Assembly (NCBI RefSeq): GCF_003688595.1
Contig: NZ_RCWT01000011.1
Span: forward strand, 248,001 to 312,000
DNA from: Sphingomonas sp. PP-F2F-G114-C0414
GTDB taxonomy: Bacteria; Pseudomonadota; Alphaproteobacteria; Sphingomonadales; Sphingomonadaceae
Reading direction: 5' to 3'
DNA: 64,000 nt
Positions 42,596-53,240 of the stretch are shown piece after piece (positions within the stretch are counted from its first letter, which is position 1; every line of letters begins with the position of its first letter). Both the position numbers and the translations under genes were made by a program. Under the pieces are notes generated by a model. It did no database searches. It was not told where the DNA came from and saw only the letters and a program-made list of their open reading frames with translations.

Positions 42596-43261
42596 TCAGG
42601 CGGCCGGGTCTTCGAGGCTGTACCCAAGGCCGCGGATCGTCGTGATCACGTCTTGGCCGAGCTTCTTGCGGATCCGCGTCACGAACACCTCGATCGTGTT
42701 CGAATCGCGATCGAAATCCTGGTCGTAGATATGCTCGATCAGCTCGGTACGGCTGACGACCTTGCCCTTGTGATGCAGCAGGTAGCTCAGCAGCTTGTAT
42801 TCCTGCGCGGTCAGCTTGACCGGCTCGCCGGCGCGCGTGACCTTGCCGCTGCGCGTGTCGAGGCGGATGTCGCCCGCAGTCAGCTCGGACGAGGCATTGC
42901 CCGACGCACGGCGGATCAGCGCCCGCAGACGCGCGATCAGTTCCTCGCTCTGGAACGGTTTCGCCACATAGTCGTCGGCGCCCGCATCGAGCCCGGCGAC
43001 CTTGTCCGACCAGCTGTCGCGCGCGGTCAGCACCAGCACGGGCATCGTCTTGCCCTCTTTCCGCCAGCGATCGAGCACCGTCAGCCCGTCGATCTCCGGC
43101 AGCCCGAGATCGAGCACCACCGCGTCGTAATTCTCGGTCGAGCCGAGGAAATGCCCTTCCTCGCCATCGACTGCGAGGTCGATCGCGTAGCCGGCTCCTT
43201 CCAGGGTGTTCTTCAGTTGCTGGCCGAGATTCGGCTCGTCCTCGACGATCAGAACGCGCAT
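42596..43261 (-). CDS. OmpR/PhoB-family response regulator
   Basis: This 221-residue regulator has a receiver domain with phosphoacceptor Asp51 (VVLDLGLPEIDGL), acidic pair E7-D8 and Lys in VAKPFQSEEL. A winged-helix DNA-binding domain follows (about 125-221, ELTAGDIRLDTRSGKVTRAG, YKLLSYLLHHKGKVVSRTEL, VFVTRIRKKLG). It lies between the PepSY gene and the histidine kinase gene in one operon and is their cognate regulator. The ATG at 43261 starts the usual MRVLIVEDEP; a longer upstream frame is not conserved. Confidence 0.95.
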   Translation of the reverse strand: MRVLIVEDEPNLGQQLKNTLEGAGYAIDLAVDGEEGHFLGSTENYDAVVLDLGLPEIDGLTVLDRWRKEGKTMPVLVLTARDSWSDKVAGLDAGADDYVAKPFQSEELIARLRALIRRASGNASSELTAGDIRLDTRSGKVTRAGEPVKLTAQEYKLLSYLLHHKGKVVSRTELIEHIYDQDFDRDSNTIEVFVTRIRKKLGQDVITTIRGLGYSLEDPAA

Positions 43262-43283
43262 GATAGTCCTCTCGATTAAGGGG

Positions 43284-43595
43284 TCAGCGACCGGTGCGGC
43301 CGACGATCTGGCCGCTCCGGCCATCGACGTCGACCCAGATGACGGTTCCATCGCGCAGGAATTTCAGCGTGTAAATGGCGCTGCCCGAATCATAGTCGGA
43401 ACCGAGATACTGCGCACCCTTCATCGTCGGGATCACGCGTCCCTCGATTTCTCGCAGCGACAGCCCGCCGGTCTTGCGTGCCTGGAACGCGGACATCTGG
43501 TCGCTACGGCGCTGGTCCGCGCCCGCTATCATCGGTGCCGCAGCCATCAGTAACGGCGCCGAGGCCAGGGTCGCAAGGAGGAGCAACATCTTCAT
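43284..43595 (-). CDS. PepSY domain-containing periplasmic protein
   Basis: This 103-residue protein has a signal peptide (MKMLLLLATLASAPLLMAAA) and a PepSY-like domain (LSLREIEGRVIPTMKGAQYL ... YTLKFLRDGTVIWVDVD). PepSY domains often inhibit proteases or modulate sensors in the periplasm. It is the first gene of an operon with the response regulator (22-base gap) and histidine kinase, so it probably tunes the kinase's input. This PepSY-RR-HK order is common in alphaproteobacteria. Confidence 0.85.
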   Translation of the reverse strand: MKMLLLLATLASAPLLMAAAPMIAGADQRRSDQMSAFQARKTGGLSLREIEGRVIPTMKGAQYLGSDYDSGSAIYTLKFLRDGTVIWVDVDGRSGQIVGRTGR

Positions 43596-43717
43596 GGCCG
43601 TGGCATAGCGGCCCGGCATTGAACAGCCAGTGAATGGCCCCGCGCAAGGTACTGACGCAGGTTAGCCCGCGCGGTGTAACTTGCCTGCATCACTTCGCAC
43701 CCCTACGTGGCGCGAAC

Positions 43718-45499
<1,782 letters not shown>

Positions 45500-45500
45500 G

Positions 45501-46319
45501 TCAAAGGCTGCGGCCGGCCTCGCCTGCTAGGTCGACGACGAACTGCCACGCGACGCGGCCCGATCGGCTGCCGCGGCGCGTGGCCCATCCGATCGCATCC
45601 GCGGGCTCGAACGCGAGATCGTACGCGGCGGCATACCCTGTGACGATCGACAGATAGCCGTCCTGGTCGAGCGCGTGGAAGCCGAGGCTCAGCCCGAAGC
45701 GATCCGACAACGCCAGATGATCGTCGGCCGAATCGCGCGGATTGATCGCGCTTTCCTGTTCGGCGATGTCGCGGGGCGCCAGATGACGCCGGTTCGCGGT
45801 CACCAGCAGACGGACGTTGTGCGGGCGCGGCTCGCTGCCGCCTTCGAGCATCGAACGCAGCGCACGCGCCTCGGCGGGCACGTCGAAGCCGAGATCGTCG
45901 ACGAACACCGCGAACGCGCGTTGCACCCCGGCAAGCGTGGCGAACAGCATCGGCAAGTCAGTCAGGTCGGAGACTTCGACAAGCGCCAGATCGCCCGACC
46001 CAGCCTGGCCCGCCTCCGCCTGAATCGCGGCGACCGCGCTCTTGACCAGCGCCGACTTGCCGGTGCCGCGCGCGCCCCACAGCAGGACGTCCTGCGCGGC
46101 ATGTCCGCTGGCGAGACGGCGAAGATTGGCGAGCAATGCCGCCTTCTGGCGGTCGATCCCGACTAACCTGTCGAGAGGGAGCGGCGCGAAGCCGCGCACC
46201 GGAACCAAGGCGCCGCCCCGCCAGACATAGGCGGCGTGCGCGCGCGGATCGGCGGCGGGCGGCGGGGGTGGCGAGAGGCGCTCCAACGCGGCGGCGATAC
46301 GGTCCAGCGGGTCGATCAT
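45501..46319 (-). CDS. DUF815 family AAA ATPase
   Basis: This 272-residue protein belongs to the DUF815 family of P-loop ATPases. The Walker A is WGARGTGKSAL, the Walker B-like element is FAVFVDDLGFD, and RLLVTANRRHLAPRDIAEQE contains sensor-type residues. A family segment LVGIDRQKAALLANLRRL precedes the P-loop. Members are widespread and uncharacterised, possibly chaperone-like. It converges with the ABC-F gene with one base between stops, and its own upstream neighbour is the TPR protein of the PEP-CTERM block, 39 bases away on the same strand. Confidence 0.9.
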   Translation of the reverse strand: MIDPLDRIAAALERLSPPPPPAADPRAHAAYVWRGGALVPVRGFAPLPLDRLVGIDRQKAALLANLRRLASGHAAQDVLLWGARGTGKSALVKSAVAAIQAEAGQAGSGDLALVEVSDLTDLPMLFATLAGVQRAFAVFVDDLGFDVPAEARALRSMLEGGSEPRPHNVRLLVTANRRHLAPRDIAEQESAINPRDSADDHLALSDRFGLSLGFHALDQDGYLSIVTGYAAAYDLAFEPADAIGWATRRGSRSGRVAWQFVVDLAGEAGRSL

Positions 46320-46358
46320 GTGCCGCTATTGGCCGCGTGAAACGCCGGAGACAAGCAT

Positions 46359-48245
46359 TCAGCCGAGTTGGCGAAGATGCCCGGCAATCGCGGCATCGGC
46401 CGGCGCGAGCTGCGTCGCCTTGACCAGCAATTGGCGGGCGCCGACCAAATCGCCGTTCGCAGCCAGCGCAATGCCGTAAGCATCGGCGGCCGCCGCGCGC
46501 ATCGGCGACAGCGCGTAGGCGGCGCGACCATAGCGGACCGCGATCGCGCCGTCGTCGCTGCCCGCATAGGCCAGCGCGAGATCGGCGAGCACGCCGCCAT
46601 CCTGGTTGCCGACGCGGGCGCGGACGCTTTCGAGCGTGTCGATCGCGCGGTCCCATTCGCCCGACGCCACCTGGCGATGACCAAGCATCCGCGCGCCCAC
46701 GAGGCTTTGCGGATTCTGCGACAGGTACAGGACTAGCGTCGTCGCGGAGTCCTGCGCGCGGCCGGCACGGGCGAGCGCATCGACCAGACGCAGCATCGTC
46801 GGCTCGTCGAACGACAGGTCGGCGGCCTGCGCGTAGGCGCGCGCTGCGTCTGCATAGCGTCCTGCCGCCGCCAGCGAATCGCCGAGCGCAAGCTGCGCCG
46901 CGGGCGCGCCGGGCGTCGCGACAACGCGCGCGACGGGACGACCCGCCAGAGCGATCGGCGAGGACGATACCGGCGCCGCAGCCGCGCGATCGAGGAACAT
47001 CGCTGCGCCTGCCCGGTTGCCGACCGCCTCGAGCGCGCGCGCGATCAGGGTGAGCGAATAGCTGTCGGCGTCGGGACGCGCAGCGATGGGTTGCAGGACA
47101 GCGATCGTGGCACCGGCATTCCCCGCGCGAAGCAACGCGAGACCCAGCAACTGGTGCGCGGCGATGTTGGACGGCTGCATCTGCACGAGTTTGCGCCACT
47201 GCACCGCCGCTTGCGCGAACCGCCCTTGCGCATAGTTCAGATCTCCTCTGAGCAAGAGCGTGCCAGGCGTGTCGTCGACCGCGCCATCGGCCTTTTCCAG
47301 CAGCGCCTGAGCAAGCGAGATTCGCCCGGCACGCGCGGCGAGCACCGCCTGGAGATACGATGCGTTCGGGTCACCGGGACGCGCGAGCAGCGCGCGGCGG
47401 GTGGCGGCGAGCATATCGACGTTGCGCCCCGCATCGCCGAGCGTCGCGGCATAGTCGATCAGCGCCGGCAGATAATAGGCATCGCGCTGCAACGCCGCCT
47501 CGAACCAGGGCAGCGCCGCGACGAGGCCATAGCGGCTGCGGACGACGTCTCCCTGGAGCAGGAGCGCTGCGGGCCTGCGCCGATCCAGCGATACCGCATT
47601 CGCCGCCGCGATCGTCGCACCGCCGACGTCGCCTCCGGTCAAACTCAGGCGGCCGAGATCGGTCCAGGCCGCCGCATCGCTCGGCGCGCGCGCGACCAGC
47701 GTCTGGAGCACCGCGACTGCATCGCCGGCATGCCCCTGCGCCGCGAGCGCCCGCGCCCGCACGCGCGTCGCGTAACCCACAAAGCGCGGTTGCGCCGCCG
47801 CCGCTTCGGCGATCGCACCGGCGGGATCGCCGCGCAATAGGCGGGCATGCGCCGAAAGCTGATGCAGACGATCCGCGGGAAACCCTGCTGCAGTCGCCGC
47901 TGCGAGCGCGGTTTCCGCCGCGACCCCGTCGTCCAGCTCCAAGAAAGCGCGGGCCAAGACGACATGGGCGATCGCCAAATCCGGGTCGGCGGCGATCGCC
48001 CTTTGCGCGTTGGTTCGCGCCGCGCTGTAATTGCCCGCATCGAGCGTCTTCAGGCTGTCGGCGAGCAATCGATCGGCGCTCGGCGGCGGCGGACGCATCG
48101 CGACCGCGACGCCGATCAGCACGACGACGAAACACAGCAATCCGATCGCCAGCACGCGCGCGCGATTGCCCACGAACGCCTGCGGCAAGCGAAACCGGCG
48201 TTTGCGGCGACGCCGACGCAGCAGCGGATAGATCGACTCAGCCAT
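46359..48245 (-). CDS. TPR-repeat protein of the PEP-CTERM/XrtA block (PrsT-like)
   Basis: This 628-residue protein has a basic N-terminus (LLRRRRRKRRFRLPQ), one transmembrane helix (about 32-50, LAIGLLCFVVVLIGVAVAM) and then many tetratricopeptide repeats to the end, so it is a membrane-anchored periplasmic scaffold. TPR proteins of this kind (PrsT in other bacteria) accompany PrsK and PrsR and are thought to help assembly or export of exopolysaccharide or PEP-CTERM proteins. The ATG overlaps the prsR stop by 8 bases, tying it to the regulators. The exact family is uncertain because repeat proteins are hard to place. Confidence 0.78.
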   Translation of the reverse strand: MAESIYPLLRRRRRKRRFRLPQAFVGNRARVLAIGLLCFVVVLIGVAVAMRPPPPSADRLLADSLKTLDAGNYSAARTNAQRAIAADPDLAIAHVVLARAFLELDDGVAAETALAAATAAGFPADRLHQLSAHARLLRGDPAGAIAEAAAAQPRFVGYATRVRARALAAQGHAGDAVAVLQTLVARAPSDAAAWTDLGRLSLTGGDVGGATIAAANAVSLDRRRPAALLLQGDVVRSRYGLVAALPWFEAALQRDAYYLPALIDYAATLGDAGRNVDMLAATRRALLARPGDPNASYLQAVLAARAGRISLAQALLEKADGAVDDTPGTLLLRGDLNYAQGRFAQAAVQWRKLVQMQPSNIAAHQLLGLALLRAGNAGATIAVLQPIAARPDADSYSLTLIARALEAVGNRAGAAMFLDRAAAAPVSSSPIALAGRPVARVVATPGAPAAQLALGDSLAAAGRYADAARAYAQAADLSFDEPTMLRLVDALARAGRAQDSATTLVLYLSQNPQSLVGARMLGHRQVASGEWDRAIDTLESVRARVGNQDGGVLADLALAYAGSDDGAIAVRYGRAAYALSPMRAAAADAYGIALAANGDLVGARQLLVKATQLAPADAAIAGHLRQLG

Positions 48246-49617
48246 GCAGGTCGTAGCTTTTCAGCAGGTCGTACAGCGTCGGCCGACTGATCCCCAGCAA
48301 CCGCGAGGCGCTCGATATGTTCCCGTCGGCGCGGGCGAGCGCCTGGCGGATCGCCTTGCGGTCGGCCTGTTCACGCGCGCTTCGCAGATTGAGCGCCGCG
48401 GCCTCATCGCCTTTGCCGTCGAGATCGAGGTCGGTGGCAGTGACGAGCTTGCCGTCGGCCATGATGACCGCGCGCTTGATCCGGTTCTCGAGTTCGCGGA
48501 CGTTGCCGGGCCAACCCCAGGCGTCGATGGCGGCCCGTGCGTCGGGAGCGAGGCCGGTGACGACGGGGTTCATCGCCTTGGCGTAGCGCGTGACGAAATG
48601 CCGCGCGAGCAATACCGCGTCGCCGGTCCGTTCGGCGAGAGGCGGTATCCGGACGACGATCTCGGCGAGGCGGTAATACAGGTCTTCGCGAAACCGGCCT
48701 GCGGCGACCATCGCGTCGACATTCTGATGCGTCGCGCAGACGATCCGGGTATCGACCGGGATTGCTTTGCGCCCGCCGACCCGCTCGATGACGCGCTCCT
48801 GCAGGAACCGCAACAGCTTCACCTGGAGCGCCAGCGGCACGTCGCCGATCTCGTCGAGGAACAGCGTGCCACCCGCGGCATGTTCGATCTTGCCTTCGGT
48901 GGTCTTGACGGCGCCGGTGAACGCACCCTTTTCGTGACCGAACAATTCGCTTTCGAGCAGCGTCTCGGGGATCGCCGCGCAGTTGATCGCGACGAAATTG
49001 CCGCGCGACCGCGGCGACGCATCGTGCAGTCCGCGCGCAAGCAGTTCCTTGCCCGTCCCACTCGCACCGAGCAGCATCACCGACACGTTGGCGGGCGCGA
49101 CTCGCTCCAGCGTCCGCGTGACGACCGCCATCTCGGGCGACGCGGCGAGCAGGCCGCCGAAGCCGCCGGGACCGATCCGCCCGGCGAGCCGACGGTTCTC
49201 GGCCTCCAGCGCATGGACATGGAAGGCGCGGCTGACGATCAGGCCGAGCGCATCGATATCGATCGGCTTCGCGTAGAAATCCCACGCACCGTCGGCGATC
49301 GCCTGAAGCGCACTTTCGCGCGCACCGTGCCCCGAGGCGACGATGACCTTGGTATCGGGCTTCATCGCCAGGATATCGCGCAACGTCGCGAAGCCTTCGG
49401 TGACCCCATCGGGATCGGGCGGCAGGCCGAGGTCGAGCGTCACCACCGCGGGCTCATGCGCGCGGATCGCGTCGAGCGCCTGCGCCCGGTCGCTGGCGAC
49501 GACGATCTCATACCCCTCATACGCCCATCGCAGCTGGCGTTGCAGGCCGGCATCGTCCTCGACGATCAGCAGCACGGGCAAGGGCGTAGCGCCGCGCGAA
49601 GTCCGGTCGTCGCTCAT
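48238..49617 (-). CDS. prsR: PEP-CTERM-box response regulator transcription factor PrsR
   Basis: This 459-residue NtrC-type regulator activates sigma-54 promoters. The receiver has phosphoacceptor Asp62 (VVTLDLGLPPDPDG) and an acidic pair near D21-D22. The AAA+ domain has Walker A GASGTGKE (184-191) and the sigma-54 contact loop GAFTGA (231-236). The C-terminal Fis-type helix-turn-helix reads ISSASRLLGISRPTLYDLLK. The pairing with PrsK and the divergent overall layout identify the exosortase-associated PrsR, known to control genes preceded by a PEP-CTERM box and a sigma-54 promoter. It overlaps the prsK stop by four bases (ATGA). Confidence 0.93.
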   Translation of the reverse strand: MSDDRTSRGATPLPVLLIVEDDAGLQRQLRWAYEGYEIVVASDRAQALDAIRAHEPAVVTLDLGLPPDPDGVTEGFATLRDILAMKPDTKVIVASGHGARESALQAIADGAWDFYAKPIDIDALGLIVSRAFHVHALEAENRRLAGRIGPGGFGGLLAASPEMAVVTRTLERVAPANVSVMLLGASGTGKELLARGLHDASPRSRGNFVAINCAAIPETLLESELFGHEKGAFTGAVKTTEGKIEHAAGGTLFLDEIGDVPLALQVKLLRFLQERVIERVGGRKAIPVDTRIVCATHQNVDAMVAAGRFREDLYYRLAEIVVRIPPLAERTGDAVLLARHFVTRYAKAMNPVVTGLAPDARAAIDAWGWPGNVRELENRIKRAVIMADGKLVTATDLDLDGKGDEAAALNLRSAREQADRKAIRQALARADGNISSASRLLGISRPTLYDLLKSYDLHG

Positions 49618-51671
49618 GCCGCTGCCTCAAGTCTGTCGGCGACGCGAAGCAGGATGCGGAATCGGGTCCCTTCGCCTTCGCGGCTGGTGACCTCGAGCGT
49701 GCCGCCCATCGCATGGACGAGCTGGCGGGCTTCGAACGCGCCGATCCCGAACCCGGCCGGCTTGGACGAGACGAACGGACGAAACAGGTGATCGCGGACG
49801 AACCCCGGCGTCATGCCGCAGCCGCGATCGACGACATCGATCGCGATGTGATCACCGATGGTTTCGACCGATAACAGGACGGCGTCCGCCGCGCCACTCG
49901 CCTCGATCGCGTTCTGGACGAGATGACCGAGCACCTGTTCGAGCCGTGCGACATGACCGAGTGCGCACGCAGCGACCGTACGCGCGGCGATCGGATGCTG
50001 TGCGCGGCGACCGGCGGCGACCCGATCGACGATCGCGCCAACATCGATCGGCTGGAGCGGCTCGTTGCGGACCGGGCCATGCTGCGACAGGCGGGCGAGT
50101 AGCGCGTTCATACGATCGGACGAATCCTTGAGCGTGGCGACCATGTCGACGCGGAACGCGGGATTGTCGGCATGCCGCTCGGCATTGCGCGCGACCAGCG
50201 TCAACTGGCTGACGAGATTCTTGATGTCGTGGAGGATGAACGCGAAGCGGCGATTGAACTCGTCGAACCGCGCCGCATCCGCCAGTGCGGCATGCGCGCG
50301 GTCTTCGGCGAGATAGCTTGCCGCCTGCCGCCCGGCGACGCGCAACAGGTCGAAATCCTCCCAGTCGAGCGCGCGGTCGACCGGCGGACGCGCGAGCACG
50401 ATCGCGCCGACCAGCGAACCGCCATGGACCAATGGCACGATCGCCCACGCTTCGGGACATGCCCGGATCCAGTCGGGAACGCTCGCCGCCTCGTCCGCGG
50501 AACAGGTTCCGGCGCGGACGCCGTCCAGCTCGACGATCCGTGCGTCCTCCGACAGATAGCGTGCCAGCTCTTCATGGGGCGGGCCGTCGGAACCTGCGGT
50601 CCAGTTCCACCCCGTGCCCATGACGAGCGCGGCATTATCGGGAACGAGCAACAGGCCGCCGGGCGAATCGGTCAGGTCGGCGATGGATTTCACGACCCGG
50701 GTCTCGAGCGACTCCGCATCGGCGCCGGGCTTGCCGAGCGTGTCGGTAAAGCGCTGCCACTCCGCGCGATAATCATAGCGGTGTCGAAAGAGATGCTTGG
50801 CGACCTTCACCTTGGTCCAGGCGCGCAGCCACGGTGTCCAGATCAGCGCCAGCAGCGCGGCGGTCGCGCCGAACACGATCGCGGTCTGGACGATCCGCAG
50901 CGAGCCACCGGCATAGCTCGCCGCGATACTAGTCGCGAGCGCGGTGGCGCCAGCGTACAGGACGAGCGCGATCGCGGACAGTGCCCTCACCGCGATCGGT
51001 CGCGATACCGCGAGCGTCCAGTCGCCGCTCCGATGCACGGCGATCGCAAGAAGCACCGCCACGCTCGCCATAACCGCGCCGCGGACGATCACGAGGCCGA
51101 TCGACCAGTCTCCCTGCACGTAGCGCGCAGCGAACAGCAGCAGATCGACGCTCCACATCGCCGCCAGCGCCAGGACCACGAGGCGGACGCCGCCGCGTGA
51201 GGCCGGCGCCGCCTGATACAGATGATGCAGCAGCACGAGCGCGCTGACCGCCGCCATCATCCGGAACACGAGCCGCGCGGACTCCAGCGCGACCAATGCG
51301 TCGACTTCGACCGGCGCGAGTTGCACCACCGCGAGCACCGCGCTGGCACCGGCAATGATCATCACCACGCCGTACACCGCGCCGAGCGAGACGCTGCCGA
51401 CGCGATCGTGCCGCACAAGCGCCATCATGAACAGCAGCCAGGCGATGTTGCGGACGCTTTCGGCGATCCGCGTCGCGACGTCGCGCGCATCGATCCCCGC
51501 CACCGCCAACGCCCACAGGCTGGTCGCGAACAACGCGGCGACGAACGCACGATGCGCCCAGCGCCCAAGCCCCCAGTTCGCCCCCTGCCCGCCGCGCAGT
51601 TGCGCAAGGCCCAGCGTACCGAACAGCAGCGCGGTCAGCGCGTGCGTCCACAGGATCAGCGCGCCGCTCAC
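49614..51671 (-). CDS. prsK: PEP-CTERM/XrtA system histidine kinase PrsK
   Basis: This 685-residue kinase has about eight or nine transmembrane helices in the first 290 residues, then a GAF-like domain (about 300-460), the H-box FAFILHDIKNLVSQLTL with His481, and an ATPase domain (LGHLVQNAIEASGAADAV, DRGCGMTPGFVRDHLFRPF, GFGIGAFEARQLVHAMGG). This layout is the PrsK type, sensor partner of PrsR in organisms with exosortase-sorted proteins and exopolysaccharide. Its stop overlaps the prsR start, and the sugar transferase lies 19 bases upstream. The exosortase gene itself is outside the window. Confidence 0.92.
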   Translation of the reverse strand: MSGALILWTHALTALLFGTLGLAQLRGGQGANWGLGRWAHRAFVAALFATSLWALAVAGIDARDVATRIAESVRNIAWLLFMMALVRHDRVGSVSLGAVYGVVMIIAGASAVLAVVQLAPVEVDALVALESARLVFRMMAAVSALVLLHHLYQAAPASRGGVRLVVLALAAMWSVDLLLFAARYVQGDWSIGLVIVRGAVMASVAVLLAIAVHRSGDWTLAVSRPIAVRALSAIALVLYAGATALATSIAASYAGGSLRIVQTAIVFGATAALLALIWTPWLRAWTKVKVAKHLFRHRYDYRAEWQRFTDTLGKPGADAESLETRVVKSIADLTDSPGGLLLVPDNAALVMGTGWNWTAGSDGPPHEELARYLSEDARIVELDGVRAGTCSADEAASVPDWIRACPEAWAIVPLVHGGSLVGAIVLARPPVDRALDWEDFDLLRVAGRQAASYLAEDRAHAALADAARFDEFNRRFAFILHDIKNLVSQLTLVARNAERHADNPAFRVDMVATLKDSSDRMNALLARLSQHGPVRNEPLQPIDVGAIVDRVAAGRRAQHPIAARTVAACALGHVARLEQVLGHLVQNAIEASGAADAVLLSVETIGDHIAIDVVDRGCGMTPGFVRDHLFRPFVSSKPAGFGIGAFEARQLVHAMGGTLEVTSREGEGTRFRILLRVADRLEAAA

Positions 51672-51690
51672 GATTTGCTCATCGGGGCGC

Positions 51691-53079
51691 TCATCGCGCG
51701 CCGGTCGGCCACAGCACCACGCGCAAGGTCTGCAACAGGATCAGCATGTCGAGAAACGGCGAATAATTCTTCGCGTAATACAGGTCGTATTCGAGCTTGT
51801 GTCGGGCATCCTCGATCGACGCACCGTACGGGTAATTGATCTGCGCCCAGCCGGTGATGCCGGGCTTCACCATGTGGCGCTCGGCGTAGAACGGCAGATG
51901 TTCCTCGAGCTGTTCGACGAACTGCGGACGTTCGGGACGCGGGCCGACGAAGCTCATCTCGCCCTTGAGCACGGTCCAGGTCTGCGGCAGTTCGTCGATC
52001 CGGACTTTCCGGATGAACCGGCCGATCCGGGTGATGCGGGGATCGTCCTCCGCCGCCCAGACCGCGGTGCCCGCGACCTCGGCATCCTGGCGCATCGACC
52101 GCAGCTTCAGAATGTCGAACCCCTCATTGTACAGCCCGACACGGCGCTGGCGGTAGAACGCCGGGCCTTTCGATTCGAGCTTGATCGCCACTGCGGTCAG
52201 CAGGATCACGGGCAGCGTCAGGACGAGCAACAGCCCGCTAGCGAAAATGTCGAAGGCGCGCTTGAAGACGCTCGACAGCATCCGGCTCGAGGCGAACCCA
52301 TCGGAGAAGATCAGCCAGGACGGATTGACGCTCTTGAGGTCGATCCGCCCCGTCTCGCGTTCGAGAAAGGTCGAGATCTCGCTGACCTGGACGCCGGTGG
52401 TGCGGACCCGCAGCAGATCCTTCATCGGCAGCGCGTTGCGGCGCTCGTCGAGCGCGAGCACGACCTCGCTCGCGTTGCGATCGACGATATGCGCCGACAG
52501 ATTGGGAATTTCCGCGCGCGGCCTGGCGTCGCCGATCACCTGATTGGGCTCGCCCATCGCGACGAAATCGGCGACGATGAAGTTGATGCCGGGCTGTTCG
52601 GACAGCTGGAGGATCCGCGCGGCGCGGGCACCGGCACCGAGCACGACGATCCGACGCTTGAAGGTATCGCCGCCCAGCGTCTTGCCGAGCAGCGCGCGGA
52701 CCGTGACGAGCAGCACCGTCGCGATGATCGTCGAATAGAGCAGATTCGACCGCCAGAAGCTCAGCGCAGGCACGAGGAAGAAGATGAACGACAGCGCGAT
52801 CACGCCGAGCGCCAGCGCCACCGCAAGCCGGGCAGCCGCGAACCGCAGTGACAGGAACGACGCCACGCCGTACGCGCCGACCGCGACCAGCGACACCTGG
52901 AGCGCGATCGCGAACGTCAGCAACTGCGCGATCCGCGTATGGATCGGCGCGACCGCCATGCCGATCTGATGCGCGCGAACGACCCAGCCGATCTCCGCGG
53001 AGGCGATCAGCAGGGCAAGATCGACCAGTCCGAGCAGCAGCACGGCATGCGGCACATAGTGTTTGAAGAGCCGTATCAT
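51691..53079 (-). CDS. XrtA-associated undecaprenyl-phosphate sugar transferase
   Basis: This 462-residue polyprenyl glycosylphosphotransferase starts polysaccharide repeat-unit synthesis by moving a sugar phosphate to undecaprenyl phosphate. It has four or five N-terminal helices, a Rossmann-like middle domain (RRIVVLGAGARAARILQLSE), and the bacterial sugar transferase domain (about 260-462, KRAFDIFASGLLLVLTLPVI, KLRSMRQDAE, IDELPQTWTVLKGEMSFVGP then RPERPQF, KPGITGWAQINYPYG). It matches the glycosyltransferase type found beside PrsK/PrsR. It heads the minus-strand operon and is divergent from the mannose-1-phosphate guanylyltransferase gene. Confidence 0.93.
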   Translation of the reverse strand: MIRLFKHYVPHAVLLLGLVDLALLIASAEIGWVVRAHQIGMAVAPIHTRIAQLLTFAIALQVSLVAVGAYGVASFLSLRFAAARLAVALALGVIALSFIFFLVPALSFWRSNLLYSTIIATVLLVTVRALLGKTLGGDTFKRRIVVLGAGARAARILQLSEQPGINFIVADFVAMGEPNQVIGDARPRAEIPNLSAHIVDRNASEVVLALDERRNALPMKDLLRVRTTGVQVSEISTFLERETGRIDLKSVNPSWLIFSDGFASSRMLSSVFKRAFDIFASGLLLVLTLPVILLTAVAIKLESKGPAFYRQRRVGLYNEGFDILKLRSMRQDAEVAGTAVWAAEDDPRITRIGRFIRKVRIDELPQTWTVLKGEMSFVGPRPERPQFVEQLEEHLPFYAERHMVKPGITGWAQINYPYGASIEDARHKLEYDLYYAKNYSPFLDMLILLQTLRVVLWPTGAR

Positions 53080-53240
53080 CGCACGCTATCCCGACACATC
53101 ATCTGTAAATGCTACCGACACCTGGCCAGTGCTACGCGGTCAAATACCAAAAAACCCTGAAGACCGTGCAGCGAATCGACCGATTAGACGATTGGCAGGC
53201 ACGGACTCGCCGTTATAGCTCGGCGCAATCTGGAGGATTC
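53080..53240. other. Intergenic region between divergent polysaccharide genes
   Basis: This 161-base gap must hold the promoters of the sugar transferase operon (minus) and the mannose-1-phosphate guanylyltransferase (plus). It is relatively AT-rich (for example AAATACCAAAAAACCCTGAA). I see no clear sigma-54 box (TGGCAC-N5-TTGC); CTGGCCAGTGCTACGC near 53122-53137 is only a partial match. Confidence 0.4.

Noticed and set aside
53109-53240. Longer N-terminus for the mannose-1-phosphate guanylyltransferase
   Set aside because: The added 44 residues have no similarity to the family, while ATG 53241 has a near-perfect Shine-Dalgarno at the right distance.
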